From NCBI GenBank assembly GCA_022561385.1, contig JADFRG010000013.1:1-64000 (forward strand): a DNA stretch of 64,000 bases, given 5' to 3'. The notes beneath the pieces were generated by a model that was given only the letters and a program-made list of their open reading frames with translations, was not told where the DNA came from and did not search any database. Both the position numbers and the translations under genes were made by a program. This DNA is from Chloroflexota bacterium. Its GTDB lineage: Bacteria > Chloroflexota > Anaerolineae > Anaerolineales > E44-bin32. Shown here one piece after another: positions 28,329 to 38,600 of this stretch (position 1 is its first letter; every line of letters begins with the position of its first letter).

Positions 28329-29492
28329 TTAGGATCGAGCGGGCTTCTTCTTGACCGGAGCGGATTGTTTGAGCACGCGCTGCAGCCGGCGCTGCTCCTT
28401 GCCCTGGGCCTTAAAGAAATCATCCATAAACTCCGACCGGCGCAGACGGATCGCAATCGAGGCGACCGCGCGAATATCCTTGGTGGCGGCTACCGTCCGA
28501 CCGTCCGCGGCGGCGCGTGCCCGCGCGGCTTCGAACAATGTGATCTCCGCCCGCAGGGACTCGATTCCCATCTCATTGATCAGGTCCAGTCCGTACCGCT
28601 CAGCAGCCTTGGTAATGCGTAACTTGGTCACCGCCTCGCGCGCGGATTGAAGTTCCTCCCGAACCCGGGCCGTCGCCTCCGCGTAATCACGCACGACCTG
28701 ACGCGGATTGGCGCGGTAGGCGATGGTTCGACGGTAGGCCTCCAGGCGCTGCTGCTTTCCTTTCAGTCCGCTTACCAACACCCGCAATCCAAAACGATCC
28801 AGGATCTGGGGCCGCAGTCGCCCTTCTTCCGGATTCATGGATCCGATTAATACGAATCGTGATCGATAAGTAGCAGCCAGCGTACCGCGCCGGATAGTGT
28901 AGGCCCCTTGCGCAGCCGCATCCAAGATGGCATCCACGATCTGGTCATCCAGCATGTTCACTTCATCGATATAGAGTAGGTTTCGGTCTGCACGAGCCAG
29001 AATGCCTCGATTGAGTCGGTGCCGATGGTGTGCTCCGCTTCGAGAGTTGAGGCCACCGATCACGTCCTCCAATCGCGAATTAAGCGGTAACTCGATGAGT
29101 TGAACTGGGTCCCGGTAGACCAGGCTCTCGCCCTCGCCATACTTGCGGGCGCAATCCGGACAGACTTCGTCAATGCCTCCAGTTTCGATGTCCTCCGGCA
29201 GACAGCCATAGGTGCACAAGCTGCGATCCACATCCGGCAGTAGGTCAATCAAACTTCGAACGGCCGTGGATTTGCCGGTCCCTCGGTTTCCAATCAACAG
29301 CACCCCGTCGACATTGGGATTGATCAAACTCAGCAGCAGAGCTAGCTTCATTTCCGATTGCCCGACGAGCGCCAGGAATGGGAACGGCAGCCCTTCGGAA
29401 AGTCCCAGGTCTTGAGTTAGCGGCGCCTCAAGAAAACGTTGAGCGCCGGCCGCGGCCAGCAGCTCGGTGATGGTCCTCGCCTGCGGGGTCAC
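28329..29492 (-). CDS. ChlI/BchI-like AAA+ ATPase
   Basis: A 387-aa MoxR/ChlI-clade AAA+ protein. Walker A is GNRGTGKS (about 72-79), Walker B LLYIDEVNML, sensor-1 LIGSMNPEEG and an arginine-finger region LDRFGLRV. It has the magnesium-chelatase I-subunit cysteine insert with C...C and CPDC. The C-terminus ends in a basic tail. In photosynthetic species ChlI drives Mg insertion with ChlD and ChlH, neither of which is in the window. Here it ends an operon with a thioesterase (4-nt overlap), so a non-chelatase role is possible. Confidence 0.85.
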   Translation of the reverse strand: MTPQARTITELLAAAGAQRFLEAPLTQDLGLSEGLPFPFLALVGQSEMKLALLLSLINPNVDGVLLIGNRGTGKSTAVRSLIDLLPDVDRSLCTYGCLPEDIETGGIDEVCPDCARKYGEGESLVYRDPVQLIELPLNSRLEDVIGGLNSRSGAHHRHRLNRGILARADRNLLYIDEVNMLDDQIVDAILDAAAQGAYTIRRGTLAATYRSRFVLIGSMNPEEGRLRPQILDRFGLRVLVSGLKGKQQRLEAYRRTIAYRANPRQVVRDYAEATARVREELQSAREAVTKLRITKAAERYGLDLINEMGIESLRAEITLFEAARARAAADGRTVAATKDIRAVASIAIRLRRSEFMDDFFKAQGKEQRRLQRVLKQSAPVKKKPARS

Positions 29493-29980
29493 TGCGAAGT
29501 CTCCTCTGCTTCGGCGCGCACGCGCGCTAAACGCTCGGCCTGCCGCTTTTCGCCGCGGGCCATGCGCCGTCGTTCGATTTCTGTCTCGGCCATCAAACGC
29601 GGCACGCGAGTAGGTTTGCCGGAGGAGTCGAGGGCCACATATACGACGTATGCAGTGTTGGTATGGGTCTGCTCGCCTGACAGCGGATCTTCGGCGATGA
29701 CACGCACCCGCGTTTCGATTGAGGAGTCGCCCACGAAGGTAACCTCGGATTCGAGCGTAACCAGATCGCCAATGCGAATAGGAGAATGAAAGCTCATCTG
29801 ATCAATGGCAACGGTAACGACCTGAGTTTGAGCGTGGCGAACGGCGGATAGACCGCCGGCCTCGTCTACCAGCTTCATGATCCAGCCGCCGTGGACGGAT
29901 CCCATCAGATTCGCATATTGAGGCTGCATCAGTTGAGACAACGAAATCCGCGAAGCGGAGACTGGTTTTGATTCCTTCAA
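29489..29980 (-). CDS. Acyl-CoA thioesterase (hotdog fold)
   Basis: A 163-aa single hotdog-domain protein similar to YciA/BACH. Family signatures are YANLMGSVHGGWIMKLVDEAGG (the central hotdog helix with the catalytic aspartate), VVTVAIDQMSFHSPI and DSSGKPTRVPRL near the C-terminus. The last 20 residues are a charged helix rich in Arg and Glu. It hydrolyses acyl-CoA to free acid and CoA. It overlaps both neighbours by 4 nt and is certainly co-translated with them. Confidence 0.9.
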   Translation of the reverse strand: MKESKPVSASRISLSQLMQPQYANLMGSVHGGWIMKLVDEAGGLSAVRHAQTQVVTVAIDQMSFHSPIRIGDLVTLESEVTFVGDSSIETRVRVIAEDPLSGEQTHTNTAYVVYVALDSSGKPTRVPRLMAETEIERRRMARGEKRQAERLARVRAEAEETSQ

Positions 29981-30357
29981 TCCATGTCTTCCTTGTGTTC
30001 GCCATGATCTAACGTGGTCAGGTACACATGATCATCATCGAAAACGTCTATGACCTCAAAAGGCAGCTCGGCCATCATAGGCGGTAGTGGAACGGTGGCC
30101 GGGGGACGGATCCTCTCGGGTGTTGCGGGCGGGTTGCGCCTGGCGAGCATCCCTTCCTGTATCCTGCGTTTCAATATTCGGGGCTCATCCGTCATCCAGC
30201 CCACGTGATATCCATGCACGTCGTACACGTCTTTCCTTGGGGTAACCCAGCCTATCCATTCTCCGACCGTGCTGTAGATGTATGGATAAACCATCATGGC
30301 CACCCAATCGCCAGGAGTGTTGTAGATCGGTATGGGTCTATAGATAGATGCGTGCAT
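29977..30357 (-). CDS. Small protein, possible 4-fold beta-flower domain
   Basis: A 126-aa protein with repeated short strands of the pattern V-Y-D-V-H-G-Y-H-V-G-W (residues about 44-54) and an earlier Y-S-T-V-G-E-W-I-G-W-V, followed by a proline-rich stretch and an acidic C-terminus. The doubled G-x-x-x-G-W strand motif recalls the small 4-fold beta-flower proteins, which have no assigned function. I am unsure of this match. It overlaps the thioesterase by 4 nt and has its own -10 box. Confidence 0.6.
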   Translation of the reverse strand: MHASIYRPIPIYNTPGDWVAMMVYPYIYSTVGEWIGWVTPRKDVYDVHGYHVGWMTDEPRILKRRIQEGMLARRNPPATPERIRPPATVPLPPMMAELPFEVIDVFDDDHVYLTTLDHGEHKEDMD

Positions 30358-30373
30358 CGGATTCGACGTTTCG

Positions 30374-30379
30374 ATTATA
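30374..30379 (-). promoter_or_regulatory. -10 box before the small-protein/thioesterase/ChlI-like unit
   Basis: Minus-strand TATAAT between the GtrA stop and the start at 30357; no -35 seen. Confidence 0.45.
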
Positions 30380-30405
30380 CAGGCGGGATCGGTGACCGGG
30401 CGCGA

Positions 30406-30870
30406 TCAGGACTTTTGGACGTCCGAATAAGTCCACAGCCGATTGACACTAAAATTCCAGAAGAGTACGACGATGACGGCTACGACCAGAGCCAGGTTTT
30501 GACCGATGAGCGTCGCCTGAGTGGGGCCGATTTTATTGGAGCCCAGCGTCTCGCTGAGTGTGATCATGACGGGTTGTAAGAGCACGAACACTACGGTGCG
30601 GATCGATAGTCCGACGACGCTCACCAGGAGGAACTGGGACGCCTGCCGGCCGACCGGTTTGCTGCGGGAATCAGGATAAGTCCAGTATCGATGCCATACG
30701 AAATTACTGATCAGGGCCGCTGAAAAGGATATCGCCTGTGCCGCGGTGGGCGGCATGCCGAACGCGGCCCGCAGCAGATTGAATGTTCCAAAGTCAACCA
30801 CCGCCCCAATCGTGCCGACAACCGAAAACTTGGAGAAGCGGGCAATTTCTCTTAGAACCTCGGGCTTCAG
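30406..30870 (-). CDS. GtrA-family membrane protein
   Basis: GtrA-like, four predicted membrane helices, 154 aa if started at the CTG (30870-30868). That CTG lies just past GGAGG and overlaps the upstream stop; the added segment [18 protein letters not shown] is the family's conserved first helix. Starting at the GTG at 30801 would remove that helix. The signature [11 protein letters not shown] is followed by a second [13 protein letters not shown] near the C-terminus. GtrA proteins are thought to move lipid-linked sugars across the membrane, which fits the UDP-sugar enzyme upstream. Confidence 0.8.
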   Translation of the reverse strand: MKPEVLREIARFSKFSVVGTIGAVVDFGTFNLLRAAFGMPPTAAQAISFSAALISNFVWHRYWTYPDSRSKPVGRQASQFLLVSVVGLSIRTVVFVLLQPVMITLSETLGSNKIGPTQATLIGQNLALVVAVIVVLFWNFSVNRLWTYSDVQKS

Positions 30871-31817
30871 AGGCGCCTCCGGAAGTCTTCCATCGTTTGG
30901 CGGAGGCCATCCTCAAGCGCGATCCGAGGTTCCCAATCCAGCAACTCCTTGGCGCGCGTTATATCCGGCCTGCGCTGCTGAGGGTCGGTCCGATCTCGCC
31001 GATCGGCCAAATACTCAATTCCGGATCCGCTCTCTGTTAGGCGCAGCAGGAGATTCGCCAGCTCCTCGATCGACATCTCAACCGGGTTGCCAATATTAAT
31101 GGGTTCGTGGAAATCCGTTTCCATGAGGCGAAGCAACCCGTCGAGCAAATCGTCGATATAACAGAAGCTGCGTGTTTGCTGGCCATCGCCGTAAATCGTC
31201 AGAGGCTCGCCCTGGATCGCCTGGCGAATGAAGTTCGGTACGACCCGGCCGTCGTCCAATCGCATGCGGGGCCCGTAGGTATTGAATATCCTCACGATGC
31301 GGGTGTCCATCGAGTGGTAGTGGTGGTAAGCCATGGTAATGGCCTCGGCAAAACGCTTCGCTTCATCGTACATCGATCGCGGCCCGATCGGATCCACGTG
31401 TCCCCAGTAGTCCTCGCGCTGCGGATGCTGCTCGGGATCTCCATAAACTTCGGAGGTGGAGGCCAATAGAAAAATTGCCTGATTGGCCCGCGCCAGCCCC
31501 AGCGCGTTGTGTGTGCCGAGTGCGCCTGCTTTCAAGGTCTGGATGGGCAGCTGGGGATATCCGTAGGGGGAGGAGGGGTTTGGGCTGGCGGGAGAAGCGA
31601 GGTGCCAGATCACATCCACTTTTCCAGAGACAAAAATGAAATCGGATACATCGTGCCGGATGTAGTGAAACCGATCATGGCCGGCAAGATGCGCGAGGTT
31701 CTGAGCGTCTCCGGTAATCAGGTTGTCAATTGCGACAACCTCGTGATCCGCTTCGATCAGCCGATCGCACAGATGCGATCCGATAAATCCGGCCCCACCG
31801 GTTACGACGACACGCAT
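30867..31817 (-). CDS. UDP-glucuronate decarboxylase-like SDR enzyme
   Basis: A 316-aa extended short-chain dehydrogenase. NAD-binding motif [10 protein letters not shown] near residue 7, catalytic Ser/Thr in [11 protein letters not shown], and catalytic YxxxK in RSMYDEAKR. The segments [18 protein letters not shown] and [15 protein letters not shown] are typical of UDP-xylose synthase (UXS), which converts UDP-glucuronate to UDP-xylose. Other UDP-sugar epimerases share the fold. It is followed by GtrA with an overlapping start. Confidence 0.88.
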   Translation of the reverse strand: MRVVVTGGAGFIGSHLCDRLIEADHEVVAIDNLITGDAQNLAHLAGHDRFHYIRHDVSDFIFVSGKVDVIWHLASPASPNPSSPYGYPQLPIQTLKAGALGTHNALGLARANQAIFLLASTSEVYGDPEQHPQREDYWGHVDPIGPRSMYDEAKRFAEAITMAYHHYHSMDTRIVRIFNTYGPRMRLDDGRVVPNFIRQAIQGEPLTIYGDGQQTRSFCYIDDLLDGLLRLMETDFHEPINIGNPVEMSIEELANLLLRLTESGSGIEYLADRRDRTDPQQRRPDITRAKELLDWEPRIALEDGLRQTMEDFRRRL

Positions 31818-31842
31818 GGTGCACCTTCCTGGAGGGTAGGCT

Positions 31843-33456
31843 TCACGGCTTCCAATCCAACGCGATTGTCAGGCCATCTCCAGTCAACTGCTGACCCGTA
31901 CCACTGGCGACGTCCACTATCCAAACATCGCCACGATAGATAATCGCAAGGCGGCCGCCACCCGGCGACCAGGTGGGAGGCGAGAGTTCATTCTGGGCGA
32001 TGCCAGGCTCACCGGCTTTCGGGAATAGAGCACGCAGGTTGCTTCCATCCCGATCCATCACCGTGAGCCGATAGCTGCTTGCTTCGCTCTGAAGCGGAGA
32101 GAGGGCCTGAAGGAATGCCACCTGCGAGGCGATCTCACCCGAAGCGACAAGTTTGGCCGGGGAAGAGGAAGGATAGGCGAACATGCCGGTTTCAGTCACC
32201 AGTGGGAGCGGGGATTCGCCGGGACCGGGAATCGCCACCAAATTAAAGGCCGGCGAGGCCGCCGCATCTTCGATTCCCAGCGGGGGCGCGTGGTCGACCA
32301 CGTAGAGGGTACGGCTGTTGGGCCCCCAGGCGACTCCGGGAACCCAGGCCCAATCGCTGCCGGTGAGCAATGGAACGATTTCATGCAGCGGCTCGAAGAA
32401 CGGGTCTCGCGAATCGATAAGGCCCACACTATCCGCGCGCGCATATCCGATATGTACACCGTCGGGTGCCCATGCAAACGACGTGCCCCACCAGCCGTAC
32501 TGCCCTCCAGCATTGGGCGGCAGCAGCTCTCGTTCTCGAAGCACGCGCCCGGCAGAACTGAGATTGACCAGGATTAAATCGTTGTTGGCCTGCCAGCCGG
32601 GGGCCGACGGGCGGGGCTCGGCGCTCGAATAGGCCAGCACGGGCGAGTCAGAGTTGGGGGCCCAGTCTGCGAAATGCACGATATTCCGGACCTCGAGATC
32701 TACCGGCCTGGCCTGCTCGTTATCTACATCCACTACCCAGAGCGAATTAAAATCGTCACCTTCCTCATCCAAACTGCGTGTGTAGAGCAGCCACTTGCTG
32801 TCGGGCGACAGTCGAAAGACCTGCCCGTCCAGATCGCCGGACACGACGACCGGACGTCGATTGGCGGAATTGCCCTCAATGACCCAGGCATTGCCTCCCG
32901 AGAGGTAAGCAAGCGTGCCCTGGATACCCAGCGGCGTATGGGCCGCTTGAGCGCCGATCATGAGAATCTCGGGCAGCGGCTCGATCACCACGGTACGTTT
33001 GACCGGCTTACGGGACACCTCGTCGCCCTCTTCATCCACAATACGGAAGGTAATTTCCTCCAGGCCGTTGGATCCGGCTTGAAGCAATCGAGTTTGACCC
33101 TCAGGCAACCCTTCATTTCGGATGGTTTGGCGGGAGAAGGGGAGCACCCGCTCCTCAATTTCGAAACGTTCTACGCGTCGGGTGATCTCAATCTCCGTGC
33201 CGTCGGTAACCACCGTGTAGCCAGGTGGGTCGACCCGGTCGAGTTCACCGAGCGAGATGCCGCCTTGATCTAACGCAAATTGAACCGTGGAGCCGGCAGG
33301 GACGGATACCTCGATAGCATCGCCGTCGACTGTGAGGCCCACATCGATCGTAGCGGCCGTTGCTTGTGGACCGACGCAGGCGGCCAGGGCAAGGGTCGCA
33401 AGAGCGACTATCGGAAAACCGATCATCCTCAAGGTGGGTACGGCCATCGTCGTCAA
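31843..33456 (-). CDS. Lipoprotein with DUF348/G5 domains and TolB-like propeller
   Basis: A 537-aa secreted protein. The signal peptide ends in the lipobox LAAC (C27). Residues about 38-92 resemble the ubiquitin-like DUF348 repeat, and about 93-165 a G5 domain ([17 protein letters not shown] and [12 protein letters not shown]). From about 175 to the end are WD/TolB-like beta-propeller repeats with motifs such as [23 protein letters not shown] and [13 protein letters not shown]5 domains are linked to wall glycan binding. Function unknown; likely an envelope sensor or scaffold. Confidence 0.85.
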   Translation of the reverse strand: MTTMAVPTLRMIGFPIVALATLALAACVGPQATAATIDVGLTVDGDAIEVSVPAGSTVQFALDQGGISLGELDRVDPPGYTVVTDGTEIEITRRVERFEIEERVLPFSRQTIRNEGLPEGQTRLLQAGSNGLEEITFRIVDEEGDEVSRKPVKRTVVIEPLPEILMIGAQAAHTPLGIQGTLAYLSGGNAWVIEGNSANRRPVVVSGDLDGQVFRLSPDSKWLLYTRSLDEEGDDFNSLWVVDVDNEQARPVDLEVRNIVHFADWAPNSDSPVLAYSSAEPRPSAPGWQANNDLILVNLSSAGRVLRERELLPPNAGGQYGWWGTSFAWAPDGVHIGYARADSVGLIDSRDPFFEPLHEIVPLLTGSDWAWVPGVAWGPNSRTLYVVDHAPPLGIEDAAASPAFNLVAIPGPGESPLPLVTETGMFAYPSSSPAKLVASGEIASQVAFLQALSPLQSEASSYRLTVMDRDGSNLRALFPKAGEPGIAQNELSPPTWSPGGGRLAIIYRGDVWIVDVASGTGQQLTGDGLTIALDWKP

Positions 33457-33492
33457 ATAGCGGTTGAAATTGCGCGTGGGTATAATGGCGCG

Positions 33493-34062
33493 CTACCTCG
33501 GGCTGCCGATGATCGCCACCTGGCCTTCGGTTACAACAAGCGAGGTGATCCGAATCCCGGTGGCCATGGAGCCCAGTGTGCCAGTAAAGGCCTCGGTAAG
33601 CAACTCGGACAGGACCAGAGTGAGGGCCTCCGGTGCGGGGACCGGCCCGAACTTAGCCGTCGTAATTTTGAACTCGATTTCGCCACTGGAACCAACTATC
33701 GGTTGAACACTCAACAAAGCGCCGGCTTCGAAGACCCCCGCGCTGGCGGTTCCATAGATCCTAATCTCTCCTTCGCGCAAGAAGACCTGTGGGCGTCGCA
33801 GAATAGGCTCCTCATCTCTTCCGAACCGCTCTAACAGGAAGGACGTCAGTTGCTGCTCAGTGATTACCAACCTCACCTCGCCGGTCTCCAGAGACAAGGC
33901 GGACTCCCAATTGCTCGTCAATTGCTCGGCGCCGTGTTCGGAGGCCACAATCGACTCCGCCGGCGGCTCGGGTCCTCCGACGTTAATTTGGCAGGCCATG
34001 CCAGCCACAACGAGCGAGACGGTTAGAAATGAGGTTCTTAAGCTTAATTTAGATGGATTCAT
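33493..34062 (-). CDS. Putative lipoprotein, possibly LmeA/DUF2993-like
   Basis: A 189-aa secreted protein from the ATG at 34062; a longer frame to 34149 would read into scpB. The signal peptide ends AGMAC (C24), an imperfect lipobox. The mature part, about 140 residues of alternating beta strands, includes VRLVITEQQLTSFLLERF and VQPIVGSSGEIEFKITTAKFG. This pattern recalls LmeA/DUF2993 phospholipid-binding proteins, but the match is weak. It precedes the G5/propeller lipoprotein on the same strand and overlaps divergent scpB by 10 nt. Confidence 0.7.
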   Translation of the reverse strand: MNPSKLSLRTSFLTVSLVVAGMACQINVGGPEPPAESIVASEHGAEQLTSNWESALSLETGEVRLVITEQQLTSFLLERFGRDEEPILRRPQVFLREGEIRIYGTASAGVFEAGALLSVQPIVGSSGEIEFKITTAKFGPVPAPEALTLVLSELLTEAFTGTLGSMATGIRITSLVVTEGQVAIIGSPR

Positions 34063-34871
34063 CTGGAGAAATGGCCCGGGATTATAGCACGCACCGCAGT
34101 CTTGAAGTAAAGCTGGAAGCGCTGTTATTTGCATCGCCGGGACCGGCAACGGTGGACCAGCTTGCCGTGGCGCTGGAAGTCCGCCCCGCGCAGGTCAAGG
34201 TCGCCCTAACTGACCTGGAAGCTCATTACGCAGAGCGGGGTTTGCGCATCCAATATCACAAGGGCGGGGCGCAGATGACCAGTGCCCCGGAGTACGCGCC
34301 CGAAATTGAAAGGCTGCTAAAACTCGACAGCCAGGCCCATCTCAGCCGAGCGGCCCTGGAGGTGCTGGCCATCATCACCTACAAACAGCCCATCACCCGG
34401 CCGGATCTGGACTCCATCCGAGGAGTCAACTCCGACTCATCGTTAAGGACACTTTTGCGACATGGCCTCATCGAAGAAATCGGGCGCACGAGTGGGCCGG
34501 GCCGTCCCATTCTCTACGGGACGAGCGGTGAATTTTTACAACACTTTGGTTTGAGCTCACTTGAAGAGTTGCCTAGGATCGAGGCTTCCGATTCGACGGT
34601 GCAAACCGCGGCGCCCGAATCCCGATCTAGCATTTCGGGCGGGTCTACCGTTTCGAAGGAAGAGGCTGGAAATACGGAGGAGAACGACAATACCGCGGAC
34701 GGGTCTGAGGATCTGGATGAGACCGGAAAATTGGACGAGTCCGTCATCGCCGACGGGTCCGGCGATACGACGGACGAGGCTGGCGATACGGACGGTACCG
34801 GCAAAACGGACGAGTCGGGAAAGGTGAACGAGCCGGTGGATCCCGACCCGCAGGTATCCCATGGATCCTGA
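34053..34871 (+). CDS. scpB: Chromosome segregation protein ScpB with long acidic tail
   Basis: A 272-aa protein. Residues about 17-180 form the tandem winged-helix ScpB core (KLEALLFASPGPATVDQLA, EVLAIITYKQPITRPDLDSIRGV, RPILYGTSGEFLQHFGL). ScpB pairs with ScpA as the kleisin-side regulator of the SMC condensin; scpA is not in the window. The remaining about 90 residues are low-complexity, rich in D/E/G/T/S, with DGSG/DETGK-type repeats, not part of the usual protein. The ATG at 34053 overlaps the divergent lipoprotein gene; an in-frame ATG at 34071 is an alternative. Confidence 0.92.
   Translation: MDSSGEMARDYSTHRSLEVKLEALLFASPGPATVDQLAVALEVRPAQVKVALTDLEAHYAERGLRIQYHKGGAQMTSAPEYAPEIERLLKLDSQAHLSRAALEVLAIITYKQPITRPDLDSIRGVNSDSSLRTLLRHGLIEEIGRTSGPGRPILYGTSGEFLQHFGLSSLEELPRIEASDSTVQTAAPESRSSISGGSTVSKEEAGNTEENDNTADGSEDLDETGKLDESVIADGSGDTTDEAGDTDGTGKTDESGKVNEPVDPDPQVSHGS
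34081..34086 (-). promoter_or_regulatory. -10 box for the minus-strand lipoprotein operon
   Basis: Minus-strand TATAAT 18 bp before the lipoprotein start, inside the first codons of divergent scpB. Confidence 0.45.
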
Positions 34872-35598
34872 GGCGCCCAAACTCCAGAAGGCGATGGCTC
34901 AAGCAGGGTACGGATCTCGTCGCGCGTGTGAACGCATGATTCGGGAAGGCAGGGTAACGGTCAACGGCGAACGCGCCAGATTGGGCATGCGCGCCAATCC
35001 TTCATCGGACAAGATCGTGGTCGATGGCGATCCTATGCGCGAGCCCGAACCGCTCATTTATGTGCTGCTTCATAAGCCGGCCGGGGTACTCTCGTCCCTC
35101 ACGTCGCAGGGTGGCTGGCCGACGGTGATCGACCTCGTGGAGCTGGATGCGCGGGTCTATCCCGTGGGTAGATTAGATTTGGAAAGCGAGGGGCTTATTT
35201 TGCTGACGAACGATGGTGAGTTGGCGCACGCGCTTACCCATCCCTCGTACGCCCATGAGAAGGAATATCGAGTGCTCCTGGATAAGATCCCCAACGAGGA
35301 TCAGTTGCAATCGTGGCGGGATGGTGTCACGATTGCGGACCTCGGCCAGACGTTGCCTGCGGTGGTATGGCTCGAGGATCCGTCTGAGCCATGGGTGCAT
35401 GTGATCCTTCGACAGGGAATGAAACGCCAAATACGTGAAACGGCGCACACGCTTGGACTGAGCGTCAAGCGGCTCATCCGCATTCGTATGGCCGATCTAA
35501 AGCTGGGCGATTTGGAGCCGGGGGCATGGCGCCAATTGTCGAATCTGGAATCTGAGAGCCTACGGCTGGCGGTAAGAGAGCCGGCCGAGGTGAGGTAG
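34861..35598 (+). CDS. rluB: RsuA/RluB-family pseudouridine synthase
   Basis: A 245-aa rRNA modification enzyme. An N-terminal S4 RNA-binding domain (about 9-60: GYGSRRACERMIREGRVTVNG) is followed by the catalytic domain with the active-site aspartate in VGRLDLESEGLILLTNDG. The QGMKRQIRE motif near residue 185 is typical of the RsuA/RluB/E/F group. It overlaps scpB by 11 nt, and scpB-rluB is a conserved gene order in many phyla. The precise rRNA site is inferred from that context, not read from sequence. Confidence 0.92.
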   Translation: MDPEAPKLQKAMAQAGYGSRRACERMIREGRVTVNGERARLGMRANPSSDKIVVDGDPMREPEPLIYVLLHKPAGVLSSLTSQGGWPTVIDLVELDARVYPVGRLDLESEGLILLTNDGELAHALTHPSYAHEKEYRVLLDKIPNEDQLQSWRDGVTIADLGQTLPAVVWLEDPSEPWVHVILRQGMKRQIRETAHTLGLSVKRLIRIRMADLKLGDLEPGAWRQLSNLESESLRLAVREPAEVR

Positions 35599-35602
35599 AA
35601 AT

Positions 35603-38600
35603 ATGGACCCATCCCTATCAATAGGCGGACGCCCCGGCAATTGGCTAGAACGCCTCTTGTCAATCCGAGTCGCCGTGAACGTCGAAACGCTGGTCTTCGC
35701 AGGCATTCTGGTAGCGGCCGTGCTCACCCGTTTCTACAGTCTCGAGACACGCGTGATGAGCCACGACGAAAGTTTGCATACTTTCTATTCCTTTGAGCTT
35801 GCGGAGGGCCGCGGCTACAAGCATACGCCGCTGATGCACGGCCCACTGCAATTCCACCTGGTAGCGCTCTCTTATTTCCTTTTCGGAGATTCGGATGCAT
35901 CGGCTCGCATCCCGGCCGCGCTGGCCGGCGTGGCTGCGATCGGCCTGGTCTGGGTGTTCCGCCGGTGGTTGGGAAAAATCGGCGTTATCGTGACCGCGGC
36001 GCTTATGCTGATCTCACCCTTCATGCTTTTTTACAGTCGTTACGTGCGCAACGATGCCTACGTAGTGCTCCTGGGTCTCCTGATGTTTTGGGCCGTATTC
36101 CGGTACTTCGAGACGCGAGAGAACCGCTGGTTGTATCTCCTGTCCGTCGCGATGGCATTGCACTTTGCCACGAAGGAGACCTCCTTCCTTTATGCCGCCC
36201 AAATGTTGGTCTTTCTGGCAGGATTATTCGCCTGGCGGTTGTACGACGAGCGATGGCGCAGCGAGGGACTGCGCAGGTTGTTCTTGGCCGGCGTGCCTGT
36301 GGCGCTTCTAGGTACCGGATTTGCATTGGTTACCTATTTCCAGGATAGAAGCGTGGCAGAAGCAGGCGTGGGTCAGCCGCTGGATCCCGGAGCAGAGCTT
36401 CTGCCCGGTATCGGCCTTTCTCCAATAATTGCGGCGGGTGCCCTGCTGGCAATCGTCGGCGGGATCATGATCGCGGTGGCCGTGATCCGTGAGTACGGCC
36501 GACGTCTGAGAACCGACTTCCCCGCGTTGGATCTACTGGTTATCACCGGTACGCTGACACTGCCCCTGCTATCAGCCATCCCTGCGGATTTCCTGGGGTG
36601 GGACCCGCTTGCCTACCAGGACCCAGCCTCGTTCTGGCCGACGTTGGGTGTGCTCCTGGTTCTTTTTGCAACCAGCCTGGCCATTGGATTCGCGTGGGAC
36701 ATTCGCCGCTGGCTCCCGCTTGCAGGCGCATTCTTTCTCCCGGTATTCCTCTTCTATACGACGCTCTTCACCAACCCCGATGGCCTCGCCACCGGTCTGG
36801 TCGGATCGCTAGGCTACTGGCTCGTGCAGCAAGGAGTCGAACGCGGCAGTCAGCCATCCTACTACTACGCCTTGATTCAGCTGCCGTTCTACGAATTCTT
36901 GCCGGTGATTGGTGGTTTGATGGCCCTGGCCTTCGGTGTGCGGTCCATCCGAGGTCCGCGCAAACGCGACCTAAGTTCGGAGGATCCGGAACAGGCATCC
37001 AGAAAGTTTCCGGTCATCCCTTTTTTTGGCTTCTGGGCCATTACTTCGTTCCTCGTATATTCTTTCGCGGGAGAACGTATGCCCTGGCTCACCGTACACA
37101 TCACCCTGCCATTGATTTTTCTCGGCGGTTGGGCGATCGGCCGATTCCTTGAATCGGTCAATTGGTCCCGGATGCGAAATGGAAAAGGTTGGCTCCTGGC
37201 GGCGCTGACCCTGGTCTTGATCGTCTCGGCCGCGCGCGCGCTGGGATACTTGTTGGGCGCAGAGGCACCCTTCCAGGGCAGCACGCTCGACGAGCTCAGG
37301 CTGACCAACGGTTTCCTTGCCGCGGCTGGAATTGCGATAGGGGTGGGGGTCGCGATCGTGTACCTGCGGCGCAACTGGCGGCTGGTAAATGTGCGTCAGA
37401 TGGCGGGGGTCATAACACTCATGATTTTGGGGCTTCTGACCTTGCGGACCGGATTGCGGGCTTCGTTTATCAACTTCAATAACGCGACCGAGTTTCTGGT
37501 TTACGCACACTCCGCGTCCGGGGTCAAGAACGTGATGGACCAGATTGAGGACCTGTCACGGCGCACGACGGACGGCCTGTCGATCAAGGTGGCCTTTGAC
37601 GACGACGTCTCCTGGCCGATCAATTGGTATCTGCGCAATTACGATCAGGCATTATTCTATGGGCCCTCCCCAAGTCGAGATCTCCTGAACTACCCGGTTG
37701 TGATCGCGGGGGACAATAATTGGGCTAAAGTCGATCCGCTTATGGAAGACCGCTACTTCAGCTTCGAATACATAAGAATGTGGTGGCCCATGCAGGATTA
37801 CTTCAATCTGACTCCGCAGAAATTGGGGGATGCCCTGACTTCGCCGGAAATGCGTGGGGCGCTGTGGGATATTTGGCTGAATCGCGATTACGAGGCTTAC
37901 GGGAAGGTCACCGGCGGGGACTATTCGTTGGAAAATTGGAGCCCTTCGGACCGGATGCGGTTGTACATTCGAAAGGACATAAGCTCCCTGATCTGGGACT
38001 ACGGCGTGACTCCCGCGCAGCTGGTAGCGGAGCCTTACGTCGATCCGTACCTCGATCGAATCATCACGTTACCCGCCGGCGTGCAGATCGGGGGTCCCGG
38101 ACTCGCACCAGGACAACTTTCGGGGCCGCGTGGAATTGCGATCGCACCCAACGGGGAGATCTACGTGGCGGATGCCATGAATCACCGCGTGCAGCGTTTC
38201 AGCGCGGAGGGATTGGTGCTGGGTGAATGGGGGAGCTTCGCCGCCGCACCGGAGGGCGGGGTCGCGCCGACCGGAACGTTTAATGAGCCCTGGGACGTCG
38301 CAGTGGGCCCTGATGGAACGGTTTATGTTGCGGATACATGGAACCATCGAATCCAGCGATTCACGGCGGAAGGCGAATTGCTGAGCAGTTTCGGCTCGTT
38401 CGGACAAACTGGCGAACCCACCGCATTCTGGGGGCCGCGCGCCATCGCCGTAGATGCTGCCGGCCGGCTATTTGTGGCCGATACGGGAAATAAGCGAGTA
38501 GTGATCTTCGACGCGGATGGCAACCCGCTCGGCGAGTTTGGTGGGTTCGGTTTGGAGCTGGGTGGGCTGGATGAGCCGGTCGGCCTCGATCTTGATGCAG

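Noticed and set aside
33481-33486. Plus-strand TATAAT between two minus-strand lipoprotein genes
   Set aside because: No plus-strand gene follows within 560 bp, and spacing to the nearby TTGAAA is only 11 nt.
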